Assembly (NCBI RefSeq): GCF_002878395.1
Contig: NC_061118.1
Span: 130,147,579 to 130,211,578, forward strand
Source of the DNA: Capsicum annuum
Taxonomy: Eukaryota; Streptophyta; Magnoliopsida; Solanales; Solanaceae
Direction: 5' to 3'
DNA length: 64,000 nt
The number at the start of each line of letters is the position of its first letter. Positions within the stretch are counted from its first letter, which is position 1. Under the pieces are notes generated by a model. It had not been told where the DNA came from, searched no databases, and saw nothing but the letters and a program-made list of their open reading frames with translations. Shown in pieces: positions 61,331-64,000 of this stretch. A program made the translations under genes and the position numbers.

Positions 61331-62132
61331 ATTTAGTCAGTTATTGTTCATGTATATGAACCCTTGCATTCAACCTTACCTCATTTAGCATACCAATACA
61401 TTCCCACGTATTGATCGCATACCCATTTCTTGAGCTATGATATTTTATATCATAGGTTCGGATGCTCAGGTTCCTGACCACGCTTAGCCAGATTTAGCCA
61501 GCAATAGCAGATTTAGCGGTGAGTCATCATATATCGAGGATGTGCTTTTTATTTCAATATTTAAGTTTAGCAGTAGCTCAGTAATCGGAGTTAGTTAGGG
61601 CCTTGTCCCACCAACTCTACTTTTCAGACAAATTCAGTTAGAGGCTTTTCAGACTAGATTTTTAAACAGTATTCATTTTTACAGATGTTATATTTTATCC
61701 GCATTTCATATGTTTTGAACCTTATGGCATTTCAACCCTTTTTTTGCATTAATTACAGTATTATTATTCAGTACTCACAAAAGATATCAGTCATGGGTTA
61801 GCTTGTGGTCCTTCGAGATCGTAAGCACCATGTGACGACTAGGGAGCAGTCTCGGGTCGTTACAAGTATTCTGATTCCAGTTTTGCTAGATGCTGTTGTA
61901 CTGGCCTTATGATGTTGTGGTATATTCTACTCTTTCTCTTTATTTTTCGTTGGTTATGTTATCGTTCTTACGTATCATTTCTTATGACTTAATTACTTGC
62001 GTAATTTTGGTAGTTACCTTACTTTCCACCAACTAGCACATTACTTGTTGTTGTAGGCTACAGTTTGACTTACTTACTAGCGAGCTTAAGTAGGTGTCAT
62101 CATGACTCATGAAATCGGATTGTGATATCTAG

Positions 62133-62455
62133 GACCCTTCCATCTATACTTATCGAATGTGTTAGATGTTTAGTAATACTTATCTAGTTAAACAAATAAT
62201 AGATTCATGTCTATTATTACCTTTCCTATTAAATGTTATTTTGTATCCAATACATTTTCAAAATATTAAATTTATTAAATATTAAAATCTAGCCCATGTG
62301 TCCCTATAAAAAGGGTGAATCTCAAAAATAGACCCAAATTGGGTGGCTTTCAAATTTTAGCCTCAAATAAAAAAGCCTTCTTAAAATAAACTTTTACCTA
62401 TTAACTAATATTTTTTTGAACGAATTTTCCCATGATCAATGAAGTAAATTACATA
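62133..62455. other. Right flank of element A, no gene recognised
   Basis: AT-rich DNA starting just after the target duplication TCTAG. Nothing coding was seen. Confidence 0.5.
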
Positions 62456-62960
62456 AATGATCCTCATAATAGATAACAACTCCATATTTATATCTTGTAA
62501 CTTTTATTTTATTTTTTCTCTTTTTAATTTGACTTTGATTTTTATTTTTTCTTTTCTCTTTTTATTTTTAATTTTTCTCAACCCTTACTTTTTTACCTTT
62601 TTCCTCTCAACTTCTTTTTTTTCTTTTTTATTTTATAGTATTTTGATTTTTTATTTTTCCTTTCCCCTTCTTTTTTGTTCTTTTTAGTTTTTCTCAGCCC
62701 TTATTTTTTTTCTTTACACCTCTCAACGTCTACTTTTATAAAAAAAAAATTATGTTTATTTGTTCTTTTTTTTCTTTTTAAATTTTTTGTCGACGTTTAT
62801 TTATTTTTAATCCTTTTTTACTTCTATCAACCTTTATTTTTTCCTATTCTCTCTCAACTTCTACATTTTCTTTGATTTTTATTTTTTTTAATATTTTTCT
62901 TCATTTTCTTCTTTTTCTGCAATTTTATAATTTTTGTTCTTTTCTTCAATTTCTTTCATT
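62456..62960. repeat. Pyrimidine (T/C)-rich low-complexity tract
   Basis: About 500 bp of plus-strand T/C, with recurring tttttctcaac and ctttttattt phrases. The open frames here (62457-62687, 62675-62875) encode only Phe/Leu/Ser runs and are artefacts of composition. Confidence 0.85.
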
Positions 62961-62961
62961 C

Positions 62962-63850
62962 AAGTTACATCTCATAAGCAAGAGTTGACACTATCACACT
63001 ATAAAGGCAAGACTTATGACTTTCAAACAACAAGCTACATTTCATGGGTTAGAGTTGACACTACTACATTGTAGAGGCAAGACTTATGACTTTCAAATAA
63101 CAAGTTATGTTTCATGGGCAAAAGTTGATACTACCACATTCTATTCTAATTTATGAGATGTTTATAACTCTTACCTTAGAGGCAAGAGTTAGCTCAAGGA
63201 CTTTCAAACAACAAATTATACCCTACGGGAAAGAGTTGACTCTACCATGTTATGTTTTTATTTATGAGATGTTCTACAACTATTGACTTAGAGGCAAAAC
63301 GTAGCTCAAGGACTTTCAAACTACAAATTATGCCCCACGGGCAAAACAACAAATTATGTCTCATGGGCAAGAGTTGAGTCTACCACGTTATATTTTCATT
63401 TATGAGATGTTCTACAACTATTGTCTTAGAGGCAAGACTTACCTCAAGGTCTTTCAAACAACAAATTATGCCCCACAGGCAAGAGTTGATTCTACCATGC
63501 TGTCTTTTCATTTATGAGATATTCTAAAACTATTGCCTTAGAGGCAAGACTTAGCTCAAGGACTTTCAAATAACAAATTATGCCCCACGGACAAGAATTG
63601 ATTCTACCACGTTATGTTTTCATTTATGAGATGTTCTACAACTACTGCCTTAGAGGCAAGACTTGGCTCAAGGACTTTCAAACAATAAATTATGTCCCAC
63701 GGTCAAGAGTTGACTCTACCACGTTATATTTTCATTTATGAGATGTTCTACAACTATTGCCTTAGAGGCAAGACTTAACTCAAGAATTTTCAAACAATAA
63801 ATTATGTCTCATAGGCAAGAGTTGACTCCACCACATTATGTTTTCATGCC
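62962..63850. repeat. Tandem array switching from a 70-bp to a ~112-bp monomer
   Basis: The phrase agagttgaca starts at 62981, 63051 and (as aaagttgata) 63121, a 70-bp period. After that the phrase tttatgagat starts at 63151, 63261, 63399, 63511, 63623 and 63735, a period of 110-112 bp with one longer 138-bp step. The longer unit is the 70-bp unit (gcaagagttgac...ggcaagactta...ctttcaaacaac) plus an inserted 41-42 bp containing ttttcatttatgagatgttc and tacaactattgcct. No coding sense is visible. Confidence 0.88.
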
Positions 63851-64000
63851 CTTAAATTTGCTTTGATGTCAAAAAAAGAAGATACCTTTGCGTATTATCT
63901 AATTTTTTATTTATTAGAAAAATAAAATAGAAGTTGAGAAAAAAGAAATAAGAAATCAAACAAAATTGAGAAATTAAAAAAAAGATTGAGAAAAAGAAAA
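63851..64000. other. A-rich tail after the tandem array
   Basis: A-rich sequence with gttgagaaaaaag and gattgagaaaaag phrases, the reverse complements of the tttttctcaac words in 62456-62960. It runs off the window edge. Confidence 0.6.

Larger units (their letters stand above)
59433..61864. mobile_element. Solo LTR of a further Gypsy-type family, 2.4 kb
   Basis: It begins TGTAAAACCCC and ends GGTCGTTACA, flanked by TGTAT (59428-59432) and AGTAT (61865-61869), four of five bases alike. On both sides sequence of LTR A continues. No coding domain is present. Its left part has a GC-rich array (59640-59910) and its middle is rich in cagtt words (60650-61330). Confidence 0.78.
25211..62127 (+). 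mobile_element. Element A: Ty3/Gypsy chromovirus (Tekay/Del-like) expanded by five nested insertions
   Basis: The 5' LTR (25211-28706) and 3' LTR (47246-62127, split) bracket gag, protease, reverse transcriptase, RNase H, integrase and a C-terminal chromodomain-like segment, in Gypsy order. The flanks GCTAG (25206-25210) and TCTAG (62128-62132) agree at four of five bases. A primer-binding site of initiator tRNA-Met type follows the 5' LTR at 28710. Long LTRs, a chromodomain and this primer site together fit the Tekay/Del lineage. Nested inside are a PIF/Harbinger-type element, element D, two solo LTRs and element B. Both LTR copies are visibly diverged and the polyprotein is full of stops, so A is the oldest member of this nest. 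Confidence 0.9.
47246..62127 (+). repeat. 3' LTR of element A, in three pieces
   Basis: The pieces 47246-48905, 58772-59432 and 61870-62127 align in order with the 5' LTR. The gaps are element B and a solo LTR. The first bases are TTTAATGACC (the usual TG is changed to TT), and the end TGTGATA shows CA changed to TA. The GC-rich word array recurs at 47770-48010. Confidence 0.85.

Noticed and set aside
62457..62875. Two overlapping ORFs resembling multi-pass membrane proteins
   Set aside because: They are translations of a T/C-rich tract and consist almost only of Phe, Leu, Ile and Ser; no conserved feature or gene structure.
1..64000. Endogenous pararetrovirus, organelle DNA insertion, or intact plant gene
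   Set aside because: No coat or movement protein motifs, no plastid or mitochondrial gene text, and no multi-exon host gene other than captured fragments were seen on either strand.

Overview
This window looks like repeat-dense (pericentromeric or heterochromatic) nuclear DNA of a eudicot plant, most likely a Solanaceae species. The evidence is AT-rich DNA, no intact host gene, and terminal repeats, MITEs and transposon proteins of the kinds common in tomato, potato and pepper genomes. The family placement is inference from recognised sequence style; no search was run. I found no rRNA, tRNA, CRISPR or bacterial-type feature. Every coding region seen is a decayed transposon gene or a captured host-gene fragment.

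Layout. (1) 1-2302: a hAT transposase fragment running in from the left, a CCGG-rich patch, a short direct repeat, unassigned AT-rich DNA and a 284-bp hAT-type MITE (1861-2144). (2) 2303-24231: one Ty1/Copia retrotransposon (LTRs 2303-2788 and 23745-24231, near-matching target-site duplication), split 63 bp past its 5' LTR by a 14,952-bp CACTA (En/Spm) transposon at 2852-17803 (TSD ATA). The CACTA carries a TNP2-type transposase gene, itself broken by a 724-bp insertion, and a second Ptta/En-Spm-type gene whose 3.2-kb intron holds antisense fragments of host coiled-coil genes, one recognisable as WEB1-like. A second hAT MITE (18026-18287) lies in the Copia leader. (3) 24237-25210: a three-copy ~153-bp tandem repeat and a poly-C tract. 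(4) 25211-62127: a Ty3/Gypsy chromovirus of Tekay/Del type (element A) with ~2.6-kb LTRs, swollen to 36.9 kb by five later insertions: a PIF/Harbinger-type element (27581-28456) in the 5' LTR; an Athila-like element D lacking recognisable pol (30287-40969, minus strand) in the gag-pol region; a 2.9-kb solo LTR (41705-44577) inside reverse transcriptase; a second complete Tekay-like element B (48906-58766, TSD ATGAT) in the 3' LTR; and a 2.4-kb solo LTR (59433-61864) also in the 3' LTR. (5) 62133-64000: pyrimidine-rich DNA, then a tandem array that switches from a 70-bp to a ~112-bp monomer, then an A-rich tail.

How it fits together. The two large nests (2303-24231 and 25211-62127) make up roughly 92 percent of the window. 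Boundaries rest on terminal motifs, target-site duplications, primer-binding sites and the uninterrupted sequence visible in the partner LTR or in the reading frame. Nearly all internal stop codons in element B can be read as C-to-T changes at CAG, CAA or CGA codons or G-to-A changes at TGG, the pattern expected from deamination of methylated cytosine in silenced DNA. The most notable parts are the intron-borne antisense host-gene capture in the CACTA, the exactly bounded insertion in its transposase, the element D derivative with a long extra ORF where pol should be, and the two-phase tandem array at the right end.
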